A DNA stretch of 64,000 nucleotides from Diprion similis (GCF_021155765.1 NC_060112.1:25572001-25636000); one strand, 5' to 3'; positions 1-12,857 are shown, counted from the first letter of the stretch. Numbers and translations: made by a program. Notes: generated by a model not told the origin, from the sequence alone.

Positions 1-2064
1 CCGAAAATGATCAAAAAAGTAAGGCTTACCCCTTTGGATTTTTGGCGGAAATTTCGACGATTCCGAAAAGTGCTGCAATAAATTCTTTAAGGCACTATTC
101 CGACGTAATTTTGCGAGAGGAATCGATTAAGCGCAGTCCCAATACGCTGCGAGCGATAGCTGAAAAGTGACAGCCGAAAAACGCATGATTTTCATCGTCA
201 TTTCTCTGCTGCTGGTCCTACGCTTTTTTTGATGTGTTTTCTGAGTTCCTGGGGATCGAATTACTCTAGAGATGGTCGTACAAATCGATTCCGAGACGGA
301 AAATTTTCGGCTCCGAAAGTGACCAAAATAGTAAGGCTTACCGCTTTGGATTTTTGGCGAAAATTTCGGCGATTCCGAAAAGTGCTGCAATAAATTCTTT
401 AAGGCACTATTCCCACGCAATTTTGCGAGAGGAATCGATTAAGCTCAGTCCCAATACGCTGCGAGCGATAGCTGAAAAGTTACAGCCGAAAAACGCATGA
501 TTTTCATCGTCATTTCTCTGCTGCTGGTCCTACGCTTTTTTTGATGTGTTTTCTGAGTTCCTGGGGATCGAATTACTCTAGAGATGGTCATACAAATCGA
601 TTCCGAGACGGAAAATTTTCGGCTCCGAAAGTGACCAAAATAGTAAGGCTTACCCCTTTGGATTTTTGGCGAAAATTTCGGCGATTCCGAAAAGTGCTGC
701 AATAAATTCTTTAAGGCACTATTCCGACGTAATTTTGCGAGAGGAATCGATTAAGCGCAGTCCCAATACGCTGCGAGCGATAGCTGAAAAGTTACAGCCG
801 AAAAACGCATGATTTTCATCGTCATTTCTCTGCTGCTGGTCCTACGCTTTTTTTGATGTGTTTTCTGAGTTCCTGGGGGTCGAATTACTCTAGAGATGGT
901 CATACAAATCGATTCCGAGACAAAAAATTTTCAGCTCCGAAAATGATCAAAAAAGTAAGGCTAACCCCTTTGGATTTTGGGCGAAAATTTCGGCGATTCC
1001 GAAAAGTGCTGCAATGAATTCTTTGAGGCACTATTCCGACGTAATTTTGCGAAAGGAATCGATTAAGCGCAGTCCCAATACGCTGCGAGCGATAGCTGAA
1101 AAGTTACAGCCGAAAAACGCATGATTTTTATCGTCATTTGTCTGCTGCTGGTCCTACGCTTTTTTTGATGTGTTTTCTGAGTTCCTGGGGGTCGAATTAC
1201 TCTAGAGATGGTCATACAAATCGATTTCGATACGGAAAATTTTCGGCTCCGAAAATGATCAAAAAAGTAAGGCTTACCCCTTTGGATTTTTGGCGAAAAT
1301 TTCGGCGATTCCGAAAAGTGCTGCAATAAATTCTTTAAGGCACTATTCCGACGTAATTTTGCGAGAGGAATCGATTAAGCGCAGTCCCAATACGCTGCGA
1401 GCGATAGCTGAAAAGTTACAGTCGAAAAACGCATGATTTTCATCGTCAATTCTCTGCTGCTGGTCCTACGCTTTTTTTGATGTGTTTTCTGAGTTCCTGG
1501 GGGTCGAATTACTCTAGAGATGGTCATACAAATCGATTCCGAGACAAAAAATTTTCAGCTCCGAAAATGATCAAAAAAGTAAGGCTTACCCCTTTGGATT
1601 TTTGGCGAAAATTTCGGCGATTCCGAAAAGTGCTGCAATAAATTCTTTAAGGCACTATTCCGACGTAATTTTGCGAGAGGAATCGATTAAGCGCAGTCCC
1701 AATACGCTGCGAGCGATAGCTGAAAAGTTACAGCCGAAAAACGCATGATTTTCATCGTCATTTCTCTGCTGCTGGTCCTACGCTTTTTTTTATGTGTTTT
1801 CTGAGTTCCTGGGGGTCGAATTACTCTAGAGATGGTCATACAAATCGATTCCGAGACAAAAAATTTTCAGCTCCGAAAATGATCAAAAAAGTAAGGCTAA
1901 CCCCTTTGGATTTTTGGCGAAAATTTCGGCGATTCCGAAAAGTGCTGCAATGAATTCTTTGAGGCACTATTCTGACGTAATTTTGCGAAAGGAATCGATT
2001 AAGCGCAGTCCCAATACGCTGCGAGCGATAGCTGAAAAGTTACAGCCGAAAAACGCATGATTTT
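1..2064. repeat. Higher-order satellite block, copy 1 (13-monomer offset)
   Basis: This stretch reappears at 4057-6120 with an offset of 4056 bp (13 monomers). Private variants are shared: GACGATTCC at about 56, GTGACAGCC near 168, GATTTTGGGCG near 974 and TTCTGACG near 1970. I saw one substitution between the copies (943 against 4999). Similarity drops to ordinary monomer level at 2065/6121. Confidence 0.85.
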
Positions 2065-4082
2065 CATCGTCAATTCTCTGCTGCTGGTCCTACGCTTTTT
2101 TTGATGTGTTTTCTGAGTTCCTGGGGGTCGAATTACTCTAGAGATGGTCATACAAATCGATTCCGAGACAAAAAATTTTCAGCTCCGAAAATGATCAAAA
2201 AAGTAAGGCTTACCCCTTTGGATTTTTGGCGGAAATTTCGGCGATTCCGAAAAGTGCTGCAATAAATTCTTTAAGGCACTATTCCGACGTAATTTTGCGA
2301 GAGGAATCGATTAAGTGCAGTCCCAATACGCTGCGAGCGATAGCTGAAAAGTTACAGCCGAAAAACGCATGATTTTCATCGTCATTTCTCTGCTGCTGGT
2401 CCTACGCTTTTTTTGATGTGTTTTCTGAGTTCCTGGGGGTCGAATTACTCTAGAGATGGTCATACAAATCGATTCCGAGACAAAAAATTTTCAGCTCCGA
2501 AAATGATCAAAAAAGTAAGGCTAACCCCTTTGGATTTTTGGCGAAAATTTCGGCGATTCCGAAAAGTGCTGCAATAAATTCTTTGAGGCACTATTCCGAC
2601 GTAATTTTGCGAGAGGAATCGATTAAGCGCAGTCCCAATACGCTGCGAGCGATAGCTGAAAAGTTACAGCCGAAAAACGCATGATTTTCATCGTCAATTC
2701 TCTGCTGCTGGTCCTACGCTTTTTTTGATGTGTTTTCTGAGTTCCTGGGGGTCGAATTACTCTAGAGATGGTCATACAAATCGATTCCGAGACAAAAAAT
2801 TTTCAGCTCCGAAAATGATCAAAAAAGTAAGGCTTACCCCTTTGGATTTTTAGCGGAAATTTCGGCGATTCCGAAAAGTGCTGCAATAAATTCTTTAAGG
2901 CACTATTCCGACGTAATTTTGCGAGAGGAATCGATTAAGCGCAGTCCCAATACGCTGCGAGCGATAGCTGAAAAGTTACAGCCGAAAAACGCATGATTTT
3001 CATCGTCAATTCTCTGCTGCTGGTCCTACGCTTTTTTTGATGTGTTTTCTAAGTTCCTGGGGATCGAATTACTCTAGAGATGGTCATACAAATCGATTTC
3101 GAGACGGAAAATTTTCGGCTCCGAAAATGATCAAAAAAGTAAGGCTTACCCCTTTGGATTTTTGGCAAAAATTTCAGCGATTCCGAAAAGTGCTGCAATA
3201 AATTCTTTAAGGCACTATTCCGACGTAATTTTGCGAGAGGAATCGATTAAGCGCAGTCCCAATACGCTGCGAGCGATAGCTGAAAAGTTACAGTCGAAAA
3301 ACGCATGATTTTCATCGTCAATTCTCTGCTGCTGGTCCTACGCTTTTTTTTATGTGTTTTCTGAGTTCCTGGGGGTCGAATTACTCTAGAGATGGTCATA
3401 CAAATCGATTCCGAGACAAAAAATTTTCAGCTCCGAAAATGATCAAAAAAGTAAGGCTCACCCCTTTGGATTTTTGGCGGAAATTTCGGCGATTCCGAAA
3501 AGTGCTGCAATAAATTCTTTAAGGCACTATTCCGACGTAATTTTGCGAGAGGAATCGATTAAGTGCAGTCCCAATACGCTGCGAGCGATAGCTGAAAAGT
3601 TACAGCCGAAAAACGCATGATTTTCATCGTCATTTCTCTGCTGCTGGTCCTACGCTTTTTTTGATGTGTTTTCTGAGTTCCTGGGGGTCGAATTACTCTA
3701 GAGATGGTCATACAAATCGATTCCGAGACAAAAAATTTTCAGCTCCGAAAATGATCAAAAAAGTAAGGCTAACCCCTTTGGATTTTTGGCGAAAATTTCG
3801 GCGTTTCCGAAAAGTGCTGCAATAAATTCTTTGAGGCACTATTCCGACGTAATTTTGCGAGAGGAATCGATTAAGCGCAGTCCCAATACGCTGCGAGCGA
3901 TAGCTGAAAAGTTACAGCCGAAAAACGCATGATTTTCATCGTCATTTCTCTGCTGCTGGTCCTACGCCTTTTTTGATGTGTTTTCTGAGTTCCTGGGGGT
4001 CGAATTACTCTAGAGATGGTCATACAAATCGATTCCGAGACAAAAAATTTTCAGCTCCGAAAATGATCAAAAAAGTAAGGCT
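2013..4082. repeat. Higher-order satellite block, copy 1 (16-monomer offset)
   Basis: This matches 7005-9074 at an offset of 4992 bp (16 monomers). Shared private variants are AAGTGCAG near 2315, TTTTTAGCGG near 2850, CTAAGTTCC near 3050, GGCTCACCCC near 3459, GGCGTTTCC near 3801 and CGCCTTTTTTG near 3966. The left boundary is approximate. Confidence 0.8.
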
Positions 4083-6120
4083 TACCCCTTTGGATTTTTG
4101 GCGGAAATTTCGACGATTCCGAAAAGTGCTGCAATAAATTCTTTAAGGCACTATTCCGACGTAATTTTGCGAGAGGAATCGATTAAGCGCAGTCCCAATA
4201 CGCTGCGAGCGATAGCTGAAAAGTGACAGCCGAAAAACGCATGATTTTCATCGTCATTTCTCTGCTGCTGGTCCTACGCTTTTTTTGATGTGTTTTCTGA
4301 GTTCCTGGGGATCGAATTACTCTAGAGATGGTCGTACAAATCGATTCCGAGACGGAAAATTTTCGGCTCCGAAAGTGACCAAAATAGTAAGGCTTACCGC
4401 TTTGGATTTTTGGCGAAAATTTCGGCGATTCCGAAAAGTGCTGCAATAAATTCTTTAAGGCACTATTCCCACGCAATTTTGCGAGAGGAATCGATTAAGC
4501 TCAGTCCCAATACGCTGCGAGCGATAGCTGAAAAGTTACAGCCGAAAAACGCATGATTTTCATCGTCATTTCTCTGCTGCTGGTCCTACGCTTTTTTTGA
4601 TGTGTTTTCTGAGTTCCTGGGGATCGAATTACTCTAGAGATGGTCATACAAATCGATTCCGAGACGGAAAATTTTCGGCTCCGAAAGTGACCAAAATAGT
4701 AAGGCTTACCCCTTTGGATTTTTGGCGAAAATTTCGGCGATTCCGAAAAGTGCTGCAATAAATTCTTTAAGGCACTATTCCGACGTAATTTTGCGAGAGG
4801 AATCGATTAAGCGCAGTCCCAATACGCTGCGAGCGATAGCTGAAAAGTTACAGCCGAAAAACGCATGATTTTCATCGTCATTTCTCTGCTGCTGGTCCTA
4901 CGCTTTTTTTGATGTGTTTTCTGAGTTCCTGGGGGTCGAATTACTCTAGAGATGGTCATACAAATCGATTCCGAGACAAAAAATTTTCAGCTCCGAAAAT
5001 GAACAAAAAAGTAAGGCTAACCCCTTTGGATTTTGGGCGAAAATTTCGGCGATTCCGAAAAGTGCTGCAATGAATTCTTTGAGGCACTATTCCGACGTAA
5101 TTTTGCGAAAGGAATCGATTAAGCGCAGTCCCAATACGCTGCGAGCGATAGCTGAAAAGTTACAGCCGAAAAACGCATGATTTTTATCGTCATTTGTCTG
5201 CTGCTGGTCCTACGCTTTTTTTGATGTGTTTTCTGAGTTCCTGGGGGTCGAATTACTCTAGAGATGGTCATACAAATCGATTTCGATACGGAAAATTTTC
5301 GGCTCCGAAAATGATCAAAAAAGTAAGGCTTACCCCTTTGGATTTTTGGCGAAAATTTCGGCGATTCCGAAAAGTGCTGCAATAAATTCTTTAAGGCACT
5401 ATTCCGACGTAATTTTGCGAGAGGAATCGATTAAGCGCAGTCCCAATACGCTGCGAGCGATAGCTGAAAAGTTACAGTCGAAAAACGCATGATTTTCATC
5501 GTCAATTCTCTGCTGCTGGTCCTACGCTTTTTTTGATGTGTTTTCTGAGTTCCTGGGGGTCGAATTACTCTAGAGATGGTCATACAAATCGATTCCGAGA
5601 CAAAAAATTTTCAGCTCCGAAAATGATCAAAAAAGTAAGGCTTACCCCTTTGGATTTTTGGCGAAAATTTCGGCGATTCCGAAAAGTGCTGCAATAAATT
5701 CTTTAAGGCACTATTCCGACGTAATTTTGCGAGAGGAATCGATTAAGCGCAGTCCCAATACGCTGCGAGCGATAGCTGAAAAGTTACAGCCGAAAAACGC
5801 ATGATTTTCATCGTCATTTCTCTGCTGCTGGTCCTACGCTTTTTTTTATGTGTTTTCTGAGTTCCTGGGGGTCGAATTACTCTAGAGATGGTCATACAAA
5901 TCGATTCCGAGACAAAAAATTTTCAGCTCCGAAAATGATCAAAAAAGTAAGGCTAACCCCTTTGGATTTTTGGCGAAAATTTCGGCGATTCCGAAAAGTG
6001 CTGCAATGAATTCTTTGAGGCACTATTCTGACGTAATTTTGCGAAAGGAATCGATTAAGCGCAGTCCCAATACGCTGCGAGCGATAGCTGAAAAGTTACA
6101 GCCGAAAAACGCATGATTTT
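4057..6120. repeat. Higher-order satellite block, copy 2 (13-monomer offset)
   Basis: This is the second copy of the block at 1-2064. The near identity of about 2 kb, against the looser similarity of neighbouring monomers, points to a recent duplication by unequal exchange. Confidence 0.85.
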
Positions 6121-7690
6121 TATCGTCATTTGTCTGCTGCTGGTCCTACGCTTTTTTTGATGTGTTTTCTGAGTTCCTGGGGGTCGAACTACTCTAGAGA
6201 TGGTCATACAAATCGATTCCGAAACGGGAAATTTTCGGCTCCGAAAACGATCGAAAAAGTAAGGCATACCCCTTTGGATTTTTGGCGAAAATTTCGCCGA
6301 TTCGGAAAAGTGCTGCAATGAATTCTTTAAGGCACTATTCCGACGCAATTTTGCGAGAGGAATCGATTAAGCGCAGTCCCAATACGCTGCGAGCGATAGC
6401 TGAAAAGTTACAGCCGAAAAACGCATGATTTTCATCGTCATTTCTCTGCTGCTGGTCCTACGCTTTTTTTGATGTGTTTTCTGAGTTCCTGGGGGTCGAA
6501 TTACTCTAGAGATGGTCATACAAATCGATTCCGAGACAAAAAATTTTCAGCTCCAAAAATGATCAAAAAAGTAAGGCTAACCCCTTTGGATTTTTGGCGA
6601 AAATTTCGGCGATTCCGAAAAGTGCTGCAATAAATTCTTTGAGGCACTATTCCGACGTAATTTTGCGAGAGGAATCGATTAAGCGCAGTCCCAATACGCT
6701 GCGAGCGATAGCTGAAAAGTTACAGCCGAAAAACGCATGATTTTCATCGTCATTTCTCTGCTGCTGGTCCTACGCTTTTTTTGATGTGTCTTCTGAGTTC
6801 CTGGGGGTCGAATTACTCTGGAGATGGTCATACAAAACGATTCCGAGACAAAAAATTTTCAGCATCGAAAATGATCAACAAAGTAAGGCTTACCCCTTTG
6901 GATTTTTGGCGGAAATTTCGGCGATTCCGAAAAGTGCTGCAATAAATTCTTTAAGGCACTATTCCGACGTAATTTTGGGAGAGGAATCGATTAAGCGCAG
7001 TCTCAATACGCTGCGAGCGATAGCTGAAAAGTTACAGCCGAAAAACGCATGATTTTCATCGTCAATTCTCTGCTGCTGGTCCTACGCTTTTTTTGATGTG
7101 TTTTCTGAGTTCCTGGGGGTCGAATTACTCTAGAGATGGTCATACAAATCGATTCCGAGACAAAAAATTTTCAGCTCCGAAAATGATCAAAAAAGTAAGG
7201 CTTACCCCTTTGGATTTTTGGCGGAAATTTCGGCGATTCCGAAAAGTGCTGCAATAAATTCTTTAAGGCACTATTCCGACGTAATTTTGCGAGAGGAATC
7301 GATTAAGTGCAGTCCCAATACGCTGCGAGCGATAGCTGAAAAGTTACAGCCGAAAAACGCATGATTTTCATCGTCATTTCTCTGCTGCTGGTCCTACGCT
7401 TTTTTTGATGTGTTTTCTGAGTTCCTGGGGGTCGAATTACTCTAGAGATGGTCATACAAATCGATTCCGAGACAAAAAATTTTCAGCTCCGAAAATGATC
7501 AAAAAAGTAAGGCTAACCCCTTTGGATTTTTGGCGAAAATTTCGGCGATTCCGAAAAGTGCTGCAATAAATTCTTTGAGGCACTATTCCGACGTAATTTT
7601 GCGAGAGGAATCGATTAAGCGCAGTCCCAATACGCTGCGAGCGATAGCTGAAAAGTTACAGCCGAAAAACGCATGATTTTCATCGTCAAT
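5870..7690. repeat. Higher-order satellite block, copy 1 (10-monomer offset)
   Basis: This matches 8990-10810 at an offset of 3120 bp (10 monomers). Shared variants include ACGGGAAATTTTCGG, CGAAAACGATCG, AAAACGATTCC, GCATCGAAAATG and TTGGGAGAGG. Differences seen include 6188 against 9308 and 6222 against 9342. Both edges are approximate. Confidence 0.75.
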
Positions 7691-9074
7691 TCTCTGCTGC
7701 TGGTCCTACGCTTTTTTTGATGTGTTTTCTGAGTTCCTGGGGGTCGAATTACTCTAGAGATGGTCATACAAATCGATTCCGAGACAAAAAATTTTCAGCT
7801 CCGAAAATGATCAAAAAAGTAAGGCTTACCCCTTTGGATTTTTAGCGGAAATTTCGGCGATTCCGAAAAGTGCTGCAATAAATTCTTTAAGGCACTATTC
7901 CGACGTAATTTTGCGAGAGGAATCGATTAAGCGCAGTCCCAATACGCTGCGAGCGATAGCTGAAAAGTTACAGCCGAAAAACGCATGATTTTCATCGTCA
8001 ATTCTCTGCTGCTGGTCCTACGCTTTTTTTGATGTGTTTTCTAAGTTCCTGGGGATCGAATTACTCTAGAGATGGTCATACAAATCGATTTCGAGACGGA
8101 AAATTTTCGGCTCCGAAAATGATCAAAAAAGTAAGGCTTACCCCTTTGGATTTTTGGCAAAAATTTCAGCGATTCCGAAAAGTGCTGCAATAAATTCTTT
8201 AAGGCACTATTCCGACGTAATTTTGCGAGAGGAATCGATTAAGCGCAGTCCCAATACGCTGCGAGCGATAGCTGAAAAGTTACAGTCGAAAAACGCATGA
8301 TTTTCATCGTCAATTCTCTGCTGCTGGTCCTACGCTTTTTTTTATGTGTTTTCTGAGTTCCTGGGGGTCGAATTACTCTAGAGATGGTCATACAAATCGA
8401 TTCCGAGACAAAAAATTTTCAGCTCCGAAAATGATCAAAAAAGTAAGGCTCACCCCTTTGGATTTTTGGCGGAAATTTCGGCGATTCCGAAAAGTGCTGC
8501 AATAAATTCTTTAAGGCACTATTCCGACGTAATTTTGCGAGAGGAATCGATTAAGTGCAGTCCCAATACGCTGCGAGCGATAGCTGAAAAGTTACAGCCG
8601 AAAAACGCATGATTTTCATCGTCATTTCTCTGCTGCTGGTCCTACGCTTTTTTTGATGTGTTTTCTGAGTTCCTGGGGGTCGAATTACTCTAGAGATGGT
8701 CATACAAATCGATTCCGAGACAAAAAATTTTCAGCTCCGAAAATGATCAAAAAAGTAAGGCTAACCCCTTTGGATTTTTGGCGAAAATTTCGGCGTTTCC
8801 GAAAAGTGCTGCAATAAATTCTTTGAGGCACTATTCCGACGTAATTTTGCGAGAGGAATCGATTAAGCGCAGTCCCAATACGCTGCGAGCGATAGCTGAA
8901 AAGTTACAGCCGAAAAACGCATGATTTTCATCGTCATTTCTCTGCTGCTGGTCCTACGCCTTTTTTGATGTGTTTTCTGAGTTCCTGGGGGTCGAATTAC
9001 TCTAGAGATGGTCATACAAATCGATTCCGAGACAAAAAATTTTCAGCTCCGAAAATGATCAAAAAAGTAAGGCT
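7005..9074. repeat. Higher-order satellite block, copy 2 (16-monomer offset)
   Basis: This is the second copy of 2013-4082 and carries the same private variants in the same order. It ends where 9075 differs from 4083. Confidence 0.8.
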
Positions 9075-10810
9075 AACCCCTTTGGATTTTTGGCGAAAAT
9101 TTCGGCGATTCCGAAAAGTGCTGCAATGAATTCTTTGAGGCACTATTCCGACGTAATTTTGCGAAAGGAATCGATTAAGCGCAGTCCCAATACGCTGCGA
9201 GCGATAGCTGAAAAGTTACAGCCGAAAAACGCATGATTTTTATCGTCATTTGTCTGCTGCTGGTCCTACGCTTTTTTTGATGTGTTTTCTGAGTTCCTGG
9301 GGGTCGAATTACTCTAGAGATGGTCATACAAATCGATTCCGAGACGGGAAATTTTCGGCTCCGAAAACGATCGAAAAAGTAAGGCATACCCCTTTGGATT
9401 TTTGGCGAAAATTTCGCCGATTCGGAAAAGTGCTGCAATGAATTCTTTAAGGCACTATTCCGACGCAATTTTGCGAGAGGAATCGATTAAGCGCAGTCCC
9501 AATACGCTGCGAGCGATAGCTGAAAAGTTACAGCCGAAAAACGCATGATTTTCATCGTCATTTCTCTGCTGCTGGTCCTACGCTTTTTTTGATGTGTTTT
9601 CTGAGTTCCTGGGGGTCGAATTACTCTAGAGATGGTCATACAAATCGATTCCGAGACAAAAAATTTTCAGCTCCGAAAATGATCAAAAAAGTAAGGCTAA
9701 CCCCTTTGGATTTTTGGCGAAAATTTCGGCGATTCCGAAAAGTGCTGCAATAAATTCTTTGAGGCACTATTCCGACGTAATTTTGCGAGAGGAATCGATT
9801 AAGCGCAGTCCCAATACGCTGCGAGCGATAGCTGAAAAGTTACAGCCGAAAAACGCATGATTTTCATCGTCATTTCTCTGCTGCTGGTCCTACGCTTTTT
9901 TTGATGTGTCTTCTGAGTTCCTGGGGGTCGAATTACTCTGGAGATGGTCATACAAAACGATTCCGAGACAAAAAATTTTCAGCATCGAAAATGATCAACA
10001 AAGTAAGGCTTACCCCTTTGGATTTTTGGCGGAAATTTCGGCGATTCCGAAAAGTGCTGCAATAAATTCTTTAAGGCACTATTCCGACGTAATTTTGGGA
10101 GAGGAATCGATTAAGCGCAGTCTCAATACGCTGCGAGCGATAGCTGAAAAGTTACAGCCGAAAAACGCATGATTTTCATCGTCAATTCTCTGCTGCTGGT
10201 CCTACGCTTTTTTTGATGTGTTTTCTGAGTTCCTGGGGGTCGAATTACTCTAGAGATGGTCATACAAATCGATTCCGAGACAAAAAATTTTCAGCTCCGA
10301 AAATGATCAAAAAAGTAAGGCTTACCCCTTTGGATTTTTGGCGGAAATTTCGGCGATTCCGAAAAGTGCTGCAATAAATTCTTTAAGGCACTATTCCGAC
10401 GTAATTTTGCGAGAGGAATCGATTAAGTGCAGTCCCAATACGCTGCGAGCGATAGCTGAAAAGTTACAGCCGAAAAACGCATGATTTTCATCGTCATTTC
10501 TCTGCTGCTGGTCCTACGCTTTTTTTGATGTGTTTTCTGAGTTCCTGGGGGTCGAATTACTCTAGAGATGGTCATACAAATCGATTCCGAGACAAAAAAT
10601 TTTCAGCTCCGAAAATGATCAAAAAAGTAAGGCTAACCCCTTTGGATTTTTGGCGAAAATTTCGGCGATTCCGAAAAGTGCTGCAATAAATTCTTTGAGG
10701 CACTATTCCGACGTAATTTTGCGAGAGGAATCGATTAAGCGCAGTCCCAATACGCTGCGAGCGATAGCTGAAAAGTTACCGCCGAAAAACGCATGATTTT
10801 CATCGTCATT
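8990..10810. repeat. Higher-order satellite block, copy 2 (10-monomer offset)
   Basis: This is the second copy of 5870-7690. It lies at the right end of the array, next to unique DNA. Confidence 0.75.
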
Positions 10811-10945
10811 TCTCTGCTGCTGGTCCTACGCTTTTTTTGATGTGTTTTCTGAGTCCCTGGGGGTCGAATTACTCTAGAGATGGTCAGACAAATTGATTTC
10901 GAGACGAAAAATTTTCGGTTCCGCAAATGACCAAAAAAGCAAGGT

Positions 10946-11276
10946 TCACGTACGTTCCAATGCGCGACATTTTGCCGTCGCGTCGGTACGGTCGGTATGC
11001 TCTAAGGTATGCATTTTCATGAGCGACTTTTCCCGCCGACGGCGTGGCGCTACCGCGTCAATTTGACGCCCGTGAAAATCCAGCTTAACAGATTTTTGTT
11101 TGATAATTCGGAAAAACTAAACACCTCAAGGGTGCAAAACTGTTGACGTATCGTGAAGTAAACTGGGAAACTGGGTAAGACCCTAACCTCTAAAAATCTC
11201 CATCGTTTCTGGAGGAAAAGTCCTCGAATAAGTTGATGACATAGAAATTGCGTGAGTACTTAAGTAGTCTGCAAAA
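10946..11276. other. Unique spacer between satellite and first NXF-like gene
   Basis: About 330 bp of non-repeat DNA with a GC-rich patch (CGTCGCGTCGGTACGGTCGG area, 10977-10997). It should contain the promoter and 5' UTR of the gene starting at 11277 unless an upstream non-coding exon exists. I see no convincing TATA box. Confidence 0.6.
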
Positions 11277-12857
11277 ATGCAGCACAACGTACCGCTGAAT
11301 CCGGTGCAGCTCGACCCGTCGACAGCGTTAAAAATAACGATGGGAGGTTCGATGTTCCAAGAGCGATCTTTGATGGGTCGTCCGGATGTCTGGCATAAAA
11401 TAAAAGTAATCCGAGGAGCTCGGTATGAAAAGGATTTCATTCTGAAACTAATAATCAACGCTGTTGAACCAGCTGATCTGATCCCAGTGAGATACCATGT
11501 AAGTGGTCAAGACAGTGCCTTCATAGCGAGAAACTGCGGTCCGGCGCTTGACAAGCTCTGCAGATCAAATCTGATCATTAGTAACCCAAGCGGCGATCCT
11601 CTGATAATCAGTATCACTTTGGGCTTTGCCTCCATCCATGACCTTAAGGTCAATATACAGGCCCTCCTGCTCGCTGCACTGAATCGTCGTTACGATTCAA
11701 AAAGGAAGATATTACACCTGGATAGGTTCCACAAGGACATAGAGATGTCGAAGACAGTTTATTGCCCCTTGTCGCAGCTCAGGACATTCAGCTACGTCCT
11801 AAAGGTGGCAAAGAACGCGCTCAGCGGTTTTGAACACCTGAACCTACAACGTAACGAACTCCTCAGCTTGTCCTCTATTGAGAGTTCCAACTTAAGTCCA
11901 ATGTTGAAGTCACTGGATCTGAGATACAACAAGCTCATGGGTATGGAAGCATTGACACCGCTCAGGGGACTCAAGATAACGGACATATGGCTCGACGGTA
12001 ATCCCGTGTGCGAGAATTACTCCAGTCCTGAAAAATATATTGAATCTGCTAGGCGATATTGTCCGCACTTAACCAAACTGGATGGGGTCTACATAGGGGC
12101 ACCTGGAATGCCACTCACTTATAATACGTATTTTAGCAACGGAGAGAAAAAAAAACTAGTCAATCAATTTGTCCAGCACTTTTTCACCCTCTACGATCAG
12201 AGCGACAGAATGATATTAAGAGGCTTGTATCACAAAGATGCATTGTATTCCATGACACTCGGCATCCCACCTGCTCTCGCTGCAAAAAAGAATCTCAACA
12301 AATTCATAGCCGAGAATAGAAATCTTACAAAACTTACGGACTTTGCCAAAAGTCATCAACTCCTTTTCCGTGGTCCCGAAGCAATTCTTAAGGCCTTGAA
12401 CAGGCTGCCGCAATCTTCGCATGACCGCAACTCGTTCAAATATGACTTGATGTATGATTGTAATAATTATATTGCCATCACAGTGGAAGGAGTATTCAGG
12501 GCGCTCGACAACAAAACGACTCAAGTTTTGTCATTCAACAGAACGTTCATATTGAGGGAGGGAGAAGACGACGAGTATAACATCGTCAACGATCAGTACC
12601 ATGTGGACTTTGGACCTCTGGGCCGGTTGGCAGAGACTTATCAAGATGAAGCAATTGAAAATATTTCGAAACCATCTTGTTTCAGTCGTACAGAGAAAAA
12701 TGAATTGAAAGAAACCCTGAGAGACGTTTCGACGATGAATCGTGAGTGGTGCACAATGTACTTGGAAGATGCAGGCTGGAATTTGCATAAGGCAATTGCT
12801 GATTTTGTTGAGAACTATAAGAAATGTGGCGTGCCACCTGAAGCATTTCAAAAGTGA
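11277..12857 (+). CDS. Nuclear RNA export factor (NXF/TAP) family protein, intronless paralogue A
   Basis: A 526-aa single-exon frame. NXF proteins dimerise with NXT1/p15 and carry RNA through nuclear pores; animal paralogues such as fly Nxf2 and Nxf3 act in the piRNA pathway. Domain order matches the family: an RRM-like RNA-binding domain at about 38-117 (starting VWHKIKV), leucine-rich repeats at about 185-270 (LNLQRNELLSL, LDLRYNKL, IWLDGNPVC, LTKLDG), an NTF2-like domain at about 292-455 (HFFTLYDQSDR, FNRTFI, YNIVNDQ) and a UBA-like TAP-C domain at about 472-526 (NREWCTMYLEDAGWNLHKAIADF). The N-terminus is only about 38 residues and lacks the long Arg-rich extension of canonical NXF1. The start is the first in-frame ATG of the frame. 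A homologue follows 834 bp downstream. Being intronless suggests an old retrocopy. Family assignment is firm; assignment to NXF1, 2 or 3 is not possible. Confidence 0.9.
   Translation: MQHNVPLNPVQLDPSTALKITMGGSMFQERSLMGRPDVWHKIKVIRGARYEKDFILKLIINAVEPADLIPVRYHVSGQDSAFIARNCGPALDKLCRSNLIISNPSGDPLIISITLGFASIHDLKVNIQALLLAALNRRYDSKRKILHLDRFHKDIEMSKTVYCPLSQLRTFSYVLKVAKNALSGFEHLNLQRNELLSLSSIESSNLSPMLKSLDLRYNKLMGMEALTPLRGLKITDIWLDGNPVCENYSSPEKYIESARRYCPHLTKLDGVYIGAPGMPLTYNTYFSNGEKKKLVNQFVQHFFTLYDQSDRMILRGLYHKDALYSMTLGIPPALAAKKNLNKFIAENRNLTKLTDFAKSHQLLFRGPEAILKALNRLPQSSHDRNSFKYDLMYDCNNYIAITVEGVFRALDNKTTQVLSFNRTFILREGEDDEYNIVNDQYHVDFGPLGRLAETYQDEAIENISKPSCFSRTEKNELKETLRDVSTMNREWCTMYLEDAGWNLHKAIADFVENYKKCGVPPEAFQK

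Larger units (their letters stand above)
1..10945. repeat. Satellite DNA array, 312-bp monomer, about 35 copies
   Basis: A landmark such as the CAGTCCCAAT motif recurs at 134, 446, 758, 1070, 1382 and 1694, giving a spacing of exactly 312 bp that holds across the region. Monomers differ by a few substitutions (for example GACAAAAAATTTTCAG against GACGGAAAATTTTCGG variants), and length appears constant. The array begins before base 1, so its true size is unknown. The last monomer is more diverged (10780-10945) and ends abruptly before unique DNA. All open frames inside the array are parts of the repeat, because 312 is a multiple of three and frames carry through. No transposase or reverse transcriptase is visible. 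It looks like a pericentromeric or dispersed satellite; chromosome location cannot be judged. Confidence 0.97.

Noticed and set aside
127-10926. Many 60-97 codon open frames on both strands within the first 11 kb
   Set aside because: All are the same segments of the 312-bp monomer repeated; none resembles a known protein and they exist because the period is divisible by three.
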